From: Archangium gephyra
GTDB lineage: Bacteria > Myxococcota > Myxococcia > Myxococcales > Myxococcaceae
Length of the DNA: 64,000 nt
Direction: 5' to 3'
Assembly (NCBI RefSeq): GCF_001027285.1
Contig: NZ_CP011509.1
Coordinates: 11,804,501 to 11,868,500 of the forward strand
Shown: positions 24,986 through 33,852 of the stretch, piece by piece
Layout of the letters: every line of letters begins with the position of its first letter
Position numbering within the stretch: position 1 is the stretch's first letter
Notes under the pieces: generated by a model
Database searches by the model: none
Told to the model about the DNA's origin: nothing
The model's input: the letters and a program-made list of their open reading frames with translations, nothing else
Program-made: the position numbers and the translations under genes

Positions 24986-26770
24986 ATGCGTTCCGCGAGC
25001 CTCTGGTCCGCCCGAGTGGTGATGGGCCTCCTGACCCTCACGCTCCTCCTCCCGTGGGGGGCACGCGCCCAGGTCTCCGCGGAGGTGCAGACCTACCTCT
25101 CCTCCATCAACCATCTCTACGAGAGCCTCGAGTACGAGCGAGCGCTGGAGCAGATCGCCAGCGCCAAACGCCTGACCCGAGGCGTCGAGGACGACGTCGC
25201 CCTCTATCTTTACGAGGGGATCGTCCTCTCCGACATGGGCAAGAACGGCAAGGCCAGCACCGCGTTCGCGGCGGCCCTCTACCTGAAGCCCGATGCGAAG
25301 CTGCCCGTGCAGGTGTCTCCCAAGGTGGAGCAACTGTTCGAGAAGCTGCGCCAGCAGGTGAAACAGAAGTCGGCACCGCCCCCCGCGAAGCAGAAACCCG
25401 AGCCGCCCAAGCCAGCTCCGGACGCGGCAGAGGAGCTGCGCGCGCCGGAGATCGTGAAGCTCCACAAGCCGGAGTTCTCCAATAAGGTCCCAGGGGCGCT
25501 CCTCTTGCGCATCACGGCGCGGGATGCGCGCGACAGCCTGCTTGGCTTTTCCTGGAAGGCCAACACCGGCACATTGGAGCCGCCGACCAACACCGCGACG
25601 GCGAGTGAGGTCACCTGGAAGGCCCAGGCCTGTATTCCCGAGGGCATCAAGCCGACAGTGACGGTGACGGTGACCAATACCCGGGGCCTCTCCACCTCGG
25701 CGAACTTCGCCGTCTCCGCCACCCCGTGCATCGTCCACGCGGCGGGTGACAAGCACTCGCTGAGGGTGGGGCCGGACGGCAAGGTGTGGGCCTGGGGAAG
25801 CAACACTCACGGGCAACTGGGGGACGGAACGGCCACCCACCGCTCCGAGCCCGTGCAGGTGAGCAACTTGCGTGGCGTCTCCGCGGTCTCCGCGGGAGGG
25901 AGTCACTCGCTGGCCGTGCACAAGGAGGGCACGGTGTGGGCCTGGGGGTACAACGGGTCCAAGCAACTGGGGGATGGGTCAACCACCAACCGCTCCACGC
26001 CCGTGCGGGTGCGCGACTTGAGCGACGTGTTGGCCGTCTCCGCGGGTGGCAGCCACTCGCTGGCGATGCGCAATGACGGCACGGTGTGGGCCTGGGGCTA
26101 CAACCGCTCCGGACAACTGGGAGATGGGACGACCACCCACCGCTCCATGCCCGTGCAGGTGAAAGCCTTGAGCAACGTCGTCGCCATCTCCGCCGGCATG
26201 CATCACTCGTTGGCGGTGCTCACTGACGGCACGGTGTGGAGCTGGGGGAACAATGACTCCGGACAACTGGGGGATGGGTCGACCACCAACCGCTCCATGC
26301 CCGTGGTGGTGAGTGGGTTGAGTGGCATGGTCGCGGTCTCGGCGGGTAGCAACCACTCGCTGGCGTTGCGCAATGACGGCACGGTATGGGCCTGGGGGTA
26401 CAACCGTTCCGGACAACTGGGAGATGGGACGACCACCCACCGCTCCACGCCCGTGCAGGTGAAGACCTTGGGCTCCGTGACCGCGGTTTCCGCCGGCCAC
26501 TTCCACTCGCTGGCCGTGCGCAATGACGGCACCGTGAGGGCCTGGGGGAGCAATGAGTCCAAGCAACTGGGGATTGAGACGGAGACCCACCAGTCAACGC
26601 CCGTGCAGGTGGTCGCCTTGAGCAACGTGGTCGCTGCCTCGGCCGGCGCCTTCCACTCGCTGACATTGCTAAAAGACGGCACGGTGTGGGCCTGGGGAAG
26701 CAACGGCGCTGGACAGCTGGGGGATGGGACGGTCGCGAACCGCTCCACGCCCGAGCCCATCAGCCACTGA
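24986..26770 (+). CDS. Secreted RCC1-repeat protein with N-terminal TPR-like domain
   Basis: 594 residues from ATG 24986 (GAGAGGAAAG upstream); two earlier in-frame ATGs are poorer since a signal peptide (LLTLTLLLPWGARA) follows this one directly. The mature N-terminus (about 30-130) is helical and TPR-like, then comes a Pro/Lys linker, an Ig-like beta domain (about 150-245) and seven RCC1 repeats of 49 residues (about 250-594), each with HSLAVxxDGTVWAWG and GQLGDGTTTxRSxPVxV. Together these would form a beta-propeller on the cell surface or in the periplasm. Repeats 3 and 5 are almost identical as DNA (period 147 bp). Binding rather than catalysis is likely. Confidence 0.85.
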   Translation: MRSASLWSARVVMGLLTLTLLLPWGARAQVSAEVQTYLSSINHLYESLEYERALEQIASAKRLTRGVEDDVALYLYEGIVLSDMGKNGKASTAFAAALYLKPDAKLPVQVSPKVEQLFEKLRQQVKQKSAPPPAKQKPEPPKPAPDAAEELRAPEIVKLHKPEFSNKVPGALLLRITARDARDSLLGFSWKANTGTLEPPTNTATASEVTWKAQACIPEGIKPTVTVTVTNTRGLSTSANFAVSATPCIVHAAGDKHSLRVGPDGKVWAWGSNTHGQLGDGTATHRSEPVQVSNLRGVSAVSAGGSHSLAVHKEGTVWAWGYNGSKQLGDGSTTNRSTPVRVRDLSDVLAVSAGGSHSLAMRNDGTVWAWGYNRSGQLGDGTTTHRSMPVQVKALSNVVAISAGMHHSLAVLTDGTVWSWGNNDSGQLGDGSTTNRSMPVVVSGLSGMVAVSAGSNHSLALRNDGTVWAWGYNRSGQLGDGTTTHRSTPVQVKTLGSVTAVSAGHFHSLAVRNDGTVRAWGSNESKQLGIETETHQSTPVQVVALSNVVAASAGAFHSLTLLKDGTVWAWGSNGAGQLGDGTVANRSTPEPISH

Positions 26771-26784
26771 GCGGTGGCGCCCGC

Positions 26785-27942
26785 TCACGCCCTCAAGGCG
26801 TCCAGAATCGACAGCCGTGAGGCCCGCAGGGCGGGCAGCAGTCCGCCCAGTGTCCCCATCAGCGTTCCGAAGACGAGCGCCGCCACCACGATGCCCGGCG
26901 TCGGGGTGAAGCCGAAGCGCACCTCCGCGAACGTCTGGAAGTTGAGCGTCCTTATCTCCATCCACCGTGTGGCCAGCGCTCCCAGCGCTCCCAGCACCCC
27001 TCCCGCCGCCCCCAGCACCGCGGACTCGATGAGGATGCTCGCCAGCACGCTCCGGCGCCGGTAGCCCACCGCCCGCAGCATGCCCAGCTCGCCAATGCGC
27101 GCCGCCACCTGCGCGTACATGGTGATCATCGCCCCCAGCACCGCGCCCACGCTGAAGATGAAGGACACGAACAGGCCCAGCACCCGGATGAACGTGGCCA
27201 GCCAGGTCGCCTGCTCCGCCCAGTACTCGGGCTCGGATTTCGCCTCGAGCGTGAAGCGCGGGTCCTCCTCCACGGCCTTGATGAACGCATCGCGCGCCTG
27301 CTCCGAGCCCGTGCGCACCACCACCGCGCTCAGCCCCGGCCGATCGAACGTCGGCCCCAGCCGGTTGACGTCCACCCACAGCTCCGACTCGTAGGCCCCG
27401 CCCTCGGCGGTGAACACGCCCACCACCGGCCAGCGCTCCTCGGCGAACGCCAGCTCCCCTCCCAGGTGCGCGCCCGGCGAGCGGCCCACCAGCGCCTCGC
27501 CCAGGGCAATCTCGTTGGTGCCCATCCGCGGCGCCCGTCCGGCGATGAGCCGCACCGTGGGCCGGATGGCGAAGCTCTCCGGGCCGATGCCCCGCGCGTT
27601 GATGTTCGACTCCTTGCCATCTCCTCGCGGCAGCAGCACCGGCACCACCAGCTCTCCGGCCACCAGCGGATTGCCCTCGGCCGAGGAGGCCACCTGCGGG
27701 GCGCTGCCCAGGGCGCGAAGCGCGTCCCGCTCCACGTTGCTCATCAGCTCGCTGGTGGCGCCCTCGGCCAGGAGGATGACGTTGCGCGGGTCTCCCCCCG
27801 AGGCGAGCGCGGATTCGATGCCGTTGGCCAGCATCAGCACCGCGGAGAAGACGAAGACGACGAGCCCCAGGCCCAGCACGGTGAGCCCCGTGGACAGCCG
27901 CCGCGCCCAGAGGCTGCGCGTGTTGTAGAAGAGGGGAATCAT
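26785..27942 (-). CDS. FtsX-like ABC transporter permease
   Basis: 385 residues with the MacB/LolC layout. One helix near residues 15-40 (LSTGLTVLGLGLVVFVFSAVL) precedes a periplasmic MacB_PCD domain (about 50-255) and a C-terminal FtsX core of three helices (about 260-385), ending in ILDALRA. Last gene of a four-gene minus-strand operon, after the fusion protein, ATPase and a related permease; 3 bases separate it from the permease before it. The two permeases probably form a heterodimer, as in LolCE. Confidence 0.9.
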   Translation of the reverse strand: MIPLFYNTRSLWARRLSTGLTVLGLGLVVFVFSAVLMLANGIESALASGGDPRNVILLAEGATSELMSNVERDALRALGSAPQVASSAEGNPLVAGELVVPVLLPRGDGKESNINARGIGPESFAIRPTVRLIAGRAPRMGTNEIALGEALVGRSPGAHLGGELAFAEERWPVVGVFTAEGGAYESELWVDVNRLGPTFDRPGLSAVVVRTGSEQARDAFIKAVEEDPRFTLEAKSEPEYWAEQATWLATFIRVLGLFVSFIFSVGAVLGAMITMYAQVAARIGELGMLRAVGYRRRSVLASILIESAVLGAAGGVLGALGALATRWMEIRTLNFQTFAEVRFGFTPTPGIVVAALVFGTLMGTLGGLLPALRASRLSILDALRA

Positions 27943-27945
27943 CGC

Positions 27946-29106
27946 TCAAGCCACCTTCCTCAGCCCCTCGGCCACGGGGATGCGCACCGCGCGCAACGCG
28001 GGGATGATGCCGGCCAGCAGCGCCACCCCCACCGCCGCCAGGGCCCCGAGTACCAGCGTGCTCTCCCGCATGAAGTCACTGGGAAACCCGCCCATCTGCG
28101 AGCCCACCACCGCGACGAAGCCCCGCACGAGCGGCGGCGCGATGAGCACCCCCAGCCCCCCCGAGGCCAGGCCGATGGCCAGGGACTCGAAGAGCACGAG
28201 GCTCACCACCCGCCCGCTCTTGAAGCCCAGGGCCCGCAGCGTGGACAGGTCCCTCGTGCGCTCGCGCACGCTCATGGCCAGCGTGTTGCCGATGACGAGC
28301 AGGATGATGAGCAGGATGACGGTGGCCACCACCTGCACCGCGGTGATGATGGCCGACAGCATGGAGATGAAGCCCAGCGTGGCCGCGCGCTCGCTCTCGG
28401 TGCGCGTGGGGTACGGGCTGTTGGCGAACATGGCATCCACCGCCGAGGACACCGCCGCCGAGCGCGAAGGGTCCGCCACGCGAATCAGGAAGGCCCCCAC
28501 CCGGTCCTTGCGCTCGTCCGGCAGCTTCTCGTTGAGGCACCGGTAGGGGAAGAAGAGCGAGTTCTTGTCCAGCGACGCCGTGCGCACGTCGTAGATGCCG
28601 CGCACGTTGAAGGTCCACTCGCCCGGGTAGATGGTGCCCTTGAGCGTCACCCGGTCCCCCGGCTTCCACCCGTAGCGCTTCGCCAGGTCCTTGCCGATGA
28701 GCGCGCCACACGGGTCCGCCTGGAAGGCCGCCACCTGCTGCGGGGCCACGACGAGCTCGTCGAAGACGCGCATGAAGGAGGGCGGGTCCACGAAGGCCGA
28801 GCCGAAGAAGTCTCGCTGGGACTCGCCGTACCGCCCGCCGAAGAAGCCGTAGAAGGTGATGTCGTCCACCCCCGGCACGGTGGAGATGCGCGGCAGGTAC
28901 GACAGCGGCAGGTCCGCCGTGATGGAGGCCTTGGCGCGCGTGAAGAGCCGGTCCGCCTGCGCCGACTCCGCGCTCGAATAGAAGAGGTCCACCACCGTGT
29001 GCAGGAAGATGAAGGCCATCACCCCCACCGCCCCCGCCAGCACCGTGAGCGCCAGCCGCAGCGGGTTGCGCAGCAGGTCCTTCCACACGAGCCGCCCGAA
29101 CGTCAT
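27946..29106 (-). CDS. FtsX-like ABC transporter permease
   Basis: 386 residues with the same plan as the next permease: first helix about 18-40 (LALTVLAGAVGVMAFIFLHTVVD), a long periplasmic domain, then three C-terminal helices and a terminus PVAEGLRKVA. The start ATG overlaps the stop of the ATPase gene by 4 bases, so synthesis is coupled. Likely half of a heterodimeric membrane subunit of a MacAB- or Lol-like extruder working with the adjoining fusion protein. Confidence 0.9.
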   Translation of the reverse strand: MTFGRLVWKDLLRNPLRLALTVLAGAVGVMAFIFLHTVVDLFYSSAESAQADRLFTRAKASITADLPLSYLPRISTVPGVDDITFYGFFGGRYGESQRDFFGSAFVDPPSFMRVFDELVVAPQQVAAFQADPCGALIGKDLAKRYGWKPGDRVTLKGTIYPGEWTFNVRGIYDVRTASLDKNSLFFPYRCLNEKLPDERKDRVGAFLIRVADPSRSAAVSSAVDAMFANSPYPTRTESERAATLGFISMLSAIITAVQVVATVILLIILLVIGNTLAMSVRERTRDLSTLRALGFKSGRVVSLVLFESLAIGLASGGLGVLIAPPLVRGFVAVVGSQMGGFPSDFMRESTLVLGALAAVGVALLAGIIPALRAVRIPVAEGLRKVA

Positions 29107-29777
29107 TGCAGCAGCCCCTTCTCCAGGTGCCGCACCAGGTCCGCGCGCTCGGCCGCGTGCGGGTCGTGCGTCACCATGACGAGCGTCTTGTGCAGCTCGT
29201 GGTGCAGCACCTCGAAGAGGTCCAACACCTGCTCGGCCGACTTGCGGTCCAGGTCTCCCGTGGGCTCGTCCGCGATGAGCAGGTCCGGATCCGTGACGAT
29301 GGCCCGGGCGATCGCCACCCGCTGCTGCTCGCCTCCGGACATCTGCGGCGGCCGGTGGCCCATGCGGTGCCCCAGGCCCACCACCTCCAGCGCCGCCGCC
29401 ACGTGCTCACGCCGCTCGGCGCGAGACAGGGGGGTGAGCAGCAGGGGCAGCTCCACGTTCTCCGCCGCCGTGAGCACCGGCAGCAGGTTGTACATCTGGA
29501 AGACGAAGCCCACGTGTCCCGCGCGCCAGTCCGACAATTCCTTGTCGTTCATGCGCGCCAGGTCCTTGCCGCCCACCTCCACCACCCCCGTGGTGGGCCG
29601 GTCCAACCCCGACAGCAGGTTGAGCAGCGTGGACTTCCCCGAGCCGGATGGGCCCATGAAGGCCTCGAAGGTCCCGGCCTCGATGTCCAGGTTCACCTCC
29701 TCCAGCACCGGCACGATGATGTCGCCCCGCTGGTAGGCTTTGGACACGCCCCGGAGCCGGATGAAGGGAGTGCTCAT
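29103..29777 (-). CDS. ABC transporter ATP-binding protein, LolD/MacB type
   Basis: 224 residues from ATG 29777, which overlaps the fusion-protein stop; the frame is open upstream only because of base composition. Walker A GPSGSGKS (42-49), Q-loop FQMYNLLP, signature MSGGEQQRV, Walker B LLIADEPTGDLD and switch VTHDPH are intact. It drives the two FtsX-type permeases encoded directly downstream. It resembles the ATPase at 239 in family but not closely in sequence, so the window holds two separate type VII ABC systems. Confidence 0.93.
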   Translation of the reverse strand: MSTPFIRLRGVSKAYQRGDIIVPVLEEVNLDIEAGTFEAFMGPSGSGKSTLLNLLSGLDRPTTGVVEVGGKDLARMNDKELSDWRAGHVGFVFQMYNLLPVLTAAENVELPLLLTPLSRAERREHVAAALEVVGLGHRMGHRPPQMSGGEQQRVAIARAIVTDPDLLIADEPTGDLDRKSAEQVLDLFEVLHHELHKTLVMVTHDPHAAERADLVRHLEKGLLQ

Positions 29778-31003
29778 CCGCCCTCCGGCCGCACCTTCAC
29801 CTTGCGCCCCGGACGCAGCGAGCCATTCGGCGCCACCACCACCTGCGTCCCCGGCTCCGGCCCCTGGGCCAGCGCCACCTCGTCCCCCACCTTCTCCGCC
29901 ACCCGCACCGGCTGGCGCTTCACCTTGCCGTCCTGCACCACCCACACCACGGACTCCCCACCGTTCTGCACCACCGCCGACGCCGGCACCCGCAGCGCCG
30001 CGTCCTGCTTCGCGAGCGCCTCCGCCGGCACCGCCTCCTTCAGGAAGGCCACCCGCGCCCCCATGTCCGGCAGCACGCCCGGGGGAATCTCCTCGAACGC
30101 CACGTTCACGTCCGCCGTGGCCTTGGAGCGGTCGATGGCCGGACGCACCGAGCGCACCTTCGCGACGAACGCCTGGTCCGGGTACGCATCGAGGAAGACG
30201 AGCGCCGGCTGCCCCAGCTCGAGGCGCGGCAGCTGCTCCTCGCTGACCTCGGCCTCCACCTCGAGCGCCCCCAGGTCCACCAGCTCCACGATGCCGCCGA
30301 TGTTCTCCTGCTCGATCGCGGCGGGCGCGAGCACCGCTCCCTCGTCCGCCAGCTTGCGCACCACCGTCCCCGCGAAGGGTGCTCGCACCACGGTATGGGA
30401 CAGTTGCAGGTCCGCGGCCCGGGCCGCCTCCCGGGCCGCCTCCAACTGGGCCGCCGCCGCCTGCTCCTCGGCGGACGATGCACTCGCCATCGCCTGGGCC
30501 TCCTCCAGGCTCGCCCGGGTGACGACCTGGGCCCTGGCCAGTTGCTCGGCCCTCCCCAGGTCATTGCGCGCCCGGGTCGCCGTGGCCCTCGCGGCGGCGA
30601 GCCGCTGGCTGGCGGCCCGCACCTCCGCACGGCTCCGCGCCGCCATCACCCGCGCATCCCGGTCATCCAGGCGGGCGAGCACCTGCCCCTTCTCCACCGC
30701 ATCGCCCTCGTCCACCGCCACCTCCACCAACCGGCCCGCCACCTGCGGCGCGATGACGGAGCGGCGGCGCGAGGACACATAGCCGGCCGCGGACAGCTCG
30801 GTCTGCTGCTCGCCGGGACGGGCCTCGCGGACCTCGGCCACGCGCACGCCAGGGGCCCGGCCCACCACCGCCATTCCCACCACCAGGGCGAGCACCACGG
30901 CCAGCCCTACCCATAGCGGCCACCGGCGCAGCAGCTTCCGCCGCGGGCGGGCCGTGCGGTCAATCTTGAGTACAGCCAGCCTCTGGGCCTGGGCCTCCGC
31001 CAT
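29774..31003 (-). CDS. HlyD/MacA-type periplasmic adaptor (membrane fusion protein)
   Basis: 409 residues. An inner-membrane anchor (WPLWVGLAVVLALVVGMAVV, about 28-47) is followed by a lipoyl-like half motif (SVIAPQVAGRLVEVAVDEGDAVEKGQVLARLD, about 82-113), an alpha-helical hairpin rich in Ala/Arg/Glu (about 115-200) and beta-barrel and membrane-proximal domains. It links an inner-membrane ABC transporter to an outer-membrane channel. First gene of the operon; its stop overlaps the ATPase start by 4 bases. No TolC-like gene is adjacent. The 212-base gap to the divergent PRC-barrel gene probably holds the operon promoter. Confidence 0.9.
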   Translation of the reverse strand: MAEAQAQRLAVLKIDRTARPRRKLLRRWPLWVGLAVVLALVVGMAVVGRAPGVRVAEVREARPGEQQTELSAAGYVSSRRRSVIAPQVAGRLVEVAVDEGDAVEKGQVLARLDDRDARVMAARSRAEVRAASQRLAAARATATRARNDLGRAEQLARAQVVTRASLEEAQAMASASSAEEQAAAAQLEAAREAARAADLQLSHTVVRAPFAGTVVRKLADEGAVLAPAAIEQENIGGIVELVDLGALEVEAEVSEEQLPRLELGQPALVFLDAYPDQAFVAKVRSVRPAIDRSKATADVNVAFEEIPPGVLPDMGARVAFLKEAVPAEALAKQDAALRVPASAVVQNGGESVVWVVQDGKVKRQPVRVAEKVGDEVALAQGPEPGTQVVVAPNGSLRPGRKVKVRPEGG

Positions 31004-31215
31004 GGGCGTCTCCCTCGTGCGTCATGAGCCCTCGGGAGAGAAGGTAGGGGACGGGCCCGGACGTGACCCCGAAGGGCCCCAGAGTGCTGGCCGCCCGGGC
31101 CCTCCCCCACCAGGGAGCACGGCGCTTCCTCCAGGAGGAGGCGGGTGCCACGGGCCAAGGCCGCTCGGAGTGTTCATCTCAAGGGACCACGGACACACGC
31201 GGACAGAGGACCAAG

Positions 31216-31434
31216 ATGATCGACCCGGGCGACATCCACGAGGGAATGACGGTGAAGGACAGGGAGGGACGGAGACTCGGGACGGTGTCGAACGTCGGAG
31301 ACACCCACTTCGAGCTGGGCCAGGGCTCGCCCGCCCGCCGGGACTACATGGTGCACTTCCACCGCGTGGAGCGCGTCCAGGGCCGGGAGGTGTACCTCGC
31401 CTCCGCGCCCACCACCGTGCCGCCCGAGGACTGA
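31216..31434 (+). CDS. Small PRC-barrel/DUF2171-like protein
   Basis: 72 residues from ATG 31216. MIDPGDIHEGMTVKDREGRRLGTVSNVGDTHFELG matches the start of DUF2171/PRC-barrel domains (Gly-Met-x-Val-x-Asp, then Gly-x-x-x-Gly-x-Val), followed by two further strands and an acidic tail. Soluble and stand-alone, it is frequent in stress-associated bacterial genes, with no known reaction. It is divergent from the MacA-like operon. Confidence 0.72.
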   Translation: MIDPGDIHEGMTVKDREGRRLGTVSNVGDTHFELGQGSPARRDYMVHFHRVERVQGREVYLASAPTTVPPED

Positions 31435-31668
31435 GGCCTCCTCAGGCCGGCGCGAGCGTCGGGTGCCTCCGGGCCCAGAAGAGCAGCACCGCCGCCGTGG
31501 CGGGAGCGAGCACGGCCACCCCCATGACGAGCCAGCAAGGACGGAGCTCACTCCGGAGGCCTGCCTCCCCTGGGAGGGCCGCCCGGTGCGAGGCACTACA
31601 CCCCGGGTGTGTGACAGGAAGGGCGCGGGCGCGGTACACCAGGGCCTCCCTTTCCTCTCCAGGAGCGA

Positions 31669-32397
31669 GTGGGTTTGATACCTCGACACACCTCTTCCCG
31701 TCCGGGCCGCCTCGGGCTCGTCCTCGGGGCACTGGGCACCCTGCTGGGTTCCACCCAGGCCCTTGCCTTCAACCATTCCGGCAACGCGCGGCTGCTCGCC
31801 TCCGACGAGGCCGCCGCCATCAAGAAGCCCGTGCTCGGCCTGCAGCGCTCGGCGGTGCCGCTGGCGTTCGGCTTCGCGCTGGACACCTCCGTCCTGGCCG
31901 ACATCGCGCTCGCCCCCAACCTGGGCGTGCGCTGGGGCCTGGAAGTGGGGCCCCACCGCTTCGTCGTCGGCGCGCGCTACACGAAGTTCCTGGGCAACCA
32001 GATCCTCTCGGACTTCGTCTCCTCGCAGCAGCCGGCGGTGAAGAAGTTCGAGATCGACTTCCAGGGGCCCAGCGCCTACGCGCTCTACGGCCTGCAGCTC
32101 GGCCCGGTGCTGGTGCAGGGCGAGGTGCGTCACTGGCGTTACCAGACCAACACCACCACGGCCTCGGGCGCGCTGGTGGTCAACTTCGCGGGCAACTGGT
32201 CCGTGGTGGGTGAGTTCGGTGTCCGCCTCCAGGAGGGCCTGCCCCTGCGCGGCGCGGCCGGCCTGCGCTACGCCGGAGAGAACTTCGGCTTCTCGCTCGG
32301 CGCCGCCTACGTGGACGTGAACGAGCCGCTGGTGCCCGTCAACGAGGGCCGCTTCCCCATCCTCCCCACGTTGGACCTGTCCTGGACCTTCCGATGA
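31669..32397 (+). CDS. Putative outer-membrane/secreted protein
   Basis: 242 residues with GTG start 31669 preceded by AGGAGC. An extended signal peptide (hydrophobic LGLVLGALGTLLGSTQALA, about 15-33) is followed by a small beta-rich domain: alternating strands such as ADIALAPNLGVRWGLEVGPHRFVVGARY and LVQGEVRHWRYQTN, ending LDLSWTFR with a terminal aromatic strand. This pattern suggests an 8-stranded outer-membrane barrel. Its stop overlaps the start of the following lipoprotein gene (ATGA), so the pair is probably made together. Confidence 0.68.
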   Translation: MGLIPRHTSSRPGRLGLVLGALGTLLGSTQALAFNHSGNARLLASDEAAAIKKPVLGLQRSAVPLAFGFALDTSVLADIALAPNLGVRWGLEVGPHRFVVGARYTKFLGNQILSDFVSSQQPAVKKFEIDFQGPSAYALYGLQLGPVLVQGEVRHWRYQTNTTTASGALVVNFAGNWSVVGEFGVRLQEGLPLRGAAGLRYAGENFGFSLGAAYVDVNEPLVPVNEGRFPILPTLDLSWTFR

Positions 32398-32969
32398 AAC
32401 GCTCCCTGCTCGCCCTGCTCTGCCCGCTGCTGCTCACCGCGTGCTCCGCCGAGCTCGCCGTGGACACGCCGCCCCAGTCCGTCGCCATCCCCGTCACCTC
32501 GGCCATCCGGCCCGTCTACGTCGAGGTGGCCGTCGACATGCCCGAGGAGACGCAGAACCTCGACGTCGTCGTGAAGGAGATCACCGCCGACCTCACCGTC
32601 TTCAACCCCTCCAAGGCCTTCACGCTCAAGTCCTCCGCGCGGCTGTCGCTCGTGGGCACCGCCACGCCGGAAGCGCCCGTCGTCTACAGCGACAACAACC
32701 CGCCCTCGTACTACGCCAGCGCCGAGGAGCTGCTGCCCCAGAAGGAGTTCCCGCCGAGCACGCGCACGCCGGTGAACGTGAACTCGCCCACGCTGCGCCA
32801 GGCCATCGGCAAGCCGCGCATCTGGATCATCGTCAGCAACACGGTGTCGTCCACGGGCATTGGCGACCCCCTGCCGCTGGAGCTGCGGCTGGAGGACATG
32901 GTGCTGCACGCCCTCGTCTCCAAGCCCTTCGAGGGCCTGGAAGGCATGCTGGGCCCCAGCGGTCTGTAG
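32394..32969 (+). CDS. Lipoprotein of unknown function
   Basis: 191 residues. A signal peptide with lipobox LLTAC (lipidated Cys17) is followed by a beta-rich domain of about 170 residues without further Cys. MPEETQNLDVVVKEITADLTVFNPSKAF suggests an Ig-like or LEA/WHy-type beta sandwich, but this is only a pattern. No Asp at +2 (Ser follows Cys), so outer-membrane sorting is expected. Coupled to the preceding barrel-like protein. Confidence 0.75.
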   Translation: MKRSLLALLCPLLLTACSAELAVDTPPQSVAIPVTSAIRPVYVEVAVDMPEETQNLDVVVKEITADLTVFNPSKAFTLKSSARLSLVGTATPEAPVVYSDNNPPSYYASAEELLPQKEFPPSTRTPVNVNSPTLRQAIGKPRIWIIVSNTVSSTGIGDPLPLELRLEDMVLHALVSKPFEGLEGMLGPSGL

Positions 32970-33087
32970 GAGAAGTGCGAGAGCCGGGCCCGAGACCCGC
33001 CCGGACCCGGCTCTCCGCGGTGACGACACGTGCTTTCCTAGCGCACCGGTCTGACAACTCCTGGCGGCCCGGGTAGGCTCGGGGACG

Positions 33088-33852
33088 GTGCTTCCGCTCA
33101 CGTTTCCCGTCCTCGCCGCCGCCTCGTCCCTCGTCGTCGCCCAGGCCCCCGCCCCCGGAGCGGCCCAGGCGGACCTCGCCCGCGCCCGCGAGCTCGCCGG
33201 TGCCCTGCGCTACGAGGAGGCCGTCGTCGAATACCAGCGCTACCTCGGCCACCCGGACCGGCCCGCCGCCGAGCGCGCCCAGGCCCTGCTGGAGCTGGGC
33301 TTCATCCACCTGCTGCTCGAGGACACGGTGAACGCCGAGCAGCGCACCACCGAGGCGCTGGAGCTGGATGCCTGGGTGCGGCCGCCCCCCAACGCCCCCC
33401 AGAAGCAGAAGGACTTGCTGGAGCGGGTGCGCGCGATGCTCGCCGCCCGGCCGAAGCTGGAGGTGCTGCCGCGCGAGGACGCGGGCCGGCCGCAGCTGGT
33501 GCGCGCGAGCCTGAAGGATCCGAGGGCCCGGGCCAACGAGGTGCTGTTGCGCCATGCCCCCGTTCCGGGAGGCCCCTACCGCGCCACGCCCATGGTGTGC
33601 CAGGAGGACACCTGCGAGGGCGAGCTGCCCGTGCCTCCGCGCGCGACGTCCTTCACGGCCTGGTACTTCGTCGAGGCGCTCGACGCACAGGGCAACACGG
33701 TGGCGCGGGCGGCCAACCCGCTGGCGCCGTTGCAGCTCTCGGTCATCGAGCAGAAGGCCTGGTACGAGAGCCCGTGGATCTACGCGGGCGGCGCGGCGCT
33801 GGTGGTGGGCGCGGCGACGGTGTTCTTCATCGCGTCCGACCCGCGGAAGTAG
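33088..33852 (+). CDS. TPR-like envelope protein with C-terminal membrane anchor
   Basis: 254 residues with GTG start 33088. A signal-like N-terminus (LPLTFPVLAAASSLVVAQA) is followed by helical repeats (LARARELAGALRYEEAVVEYQRYL, ALLELGFIHLLLEDTVNAEQ; about 30-120). A central beta region with one Cys pair (CQEDTC) comes next, and a C-terminal helix (WIYAGGAALVVGAATVFFIA, about 230-250) ends in DPRK. This is the frequent myxobacterial layout for proteins near gliding or secretion complexes; no specific role is shown. The 3' end overlaps the convergent oxygenase-like gene by 26 bases. Confidence 0.68.
   Translation: MLPLTFPVLAAASSLVVAQAPAPGAAQADLARARELAGALRYEEAVVEYQRYLGHPDRPAAERAQALLELGFIHLLLEDTVNAEQRTTEALELDAWVRPPPNAPQKQKDLLERVRAMLAARPKLEVLPREDAGRPQLVRASLKDPRARANEVLLRHAPVPGGPYRATPMVCQEDTCEGELPVPPRATSFTAWYFVEALDAQGNTVARAANPLAPLQLSVIEQKAWYESPWIYAGGAALVVGAATVFFIASDPRK

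Noticed and set aside
31442-31732. Minus-strand 96-codon frame with a hydrophobic end
   Set aside because: Overlaps the start of the barrel-like gene, has no ribosome-binding site, and only the last ~27 residues look protein-like.
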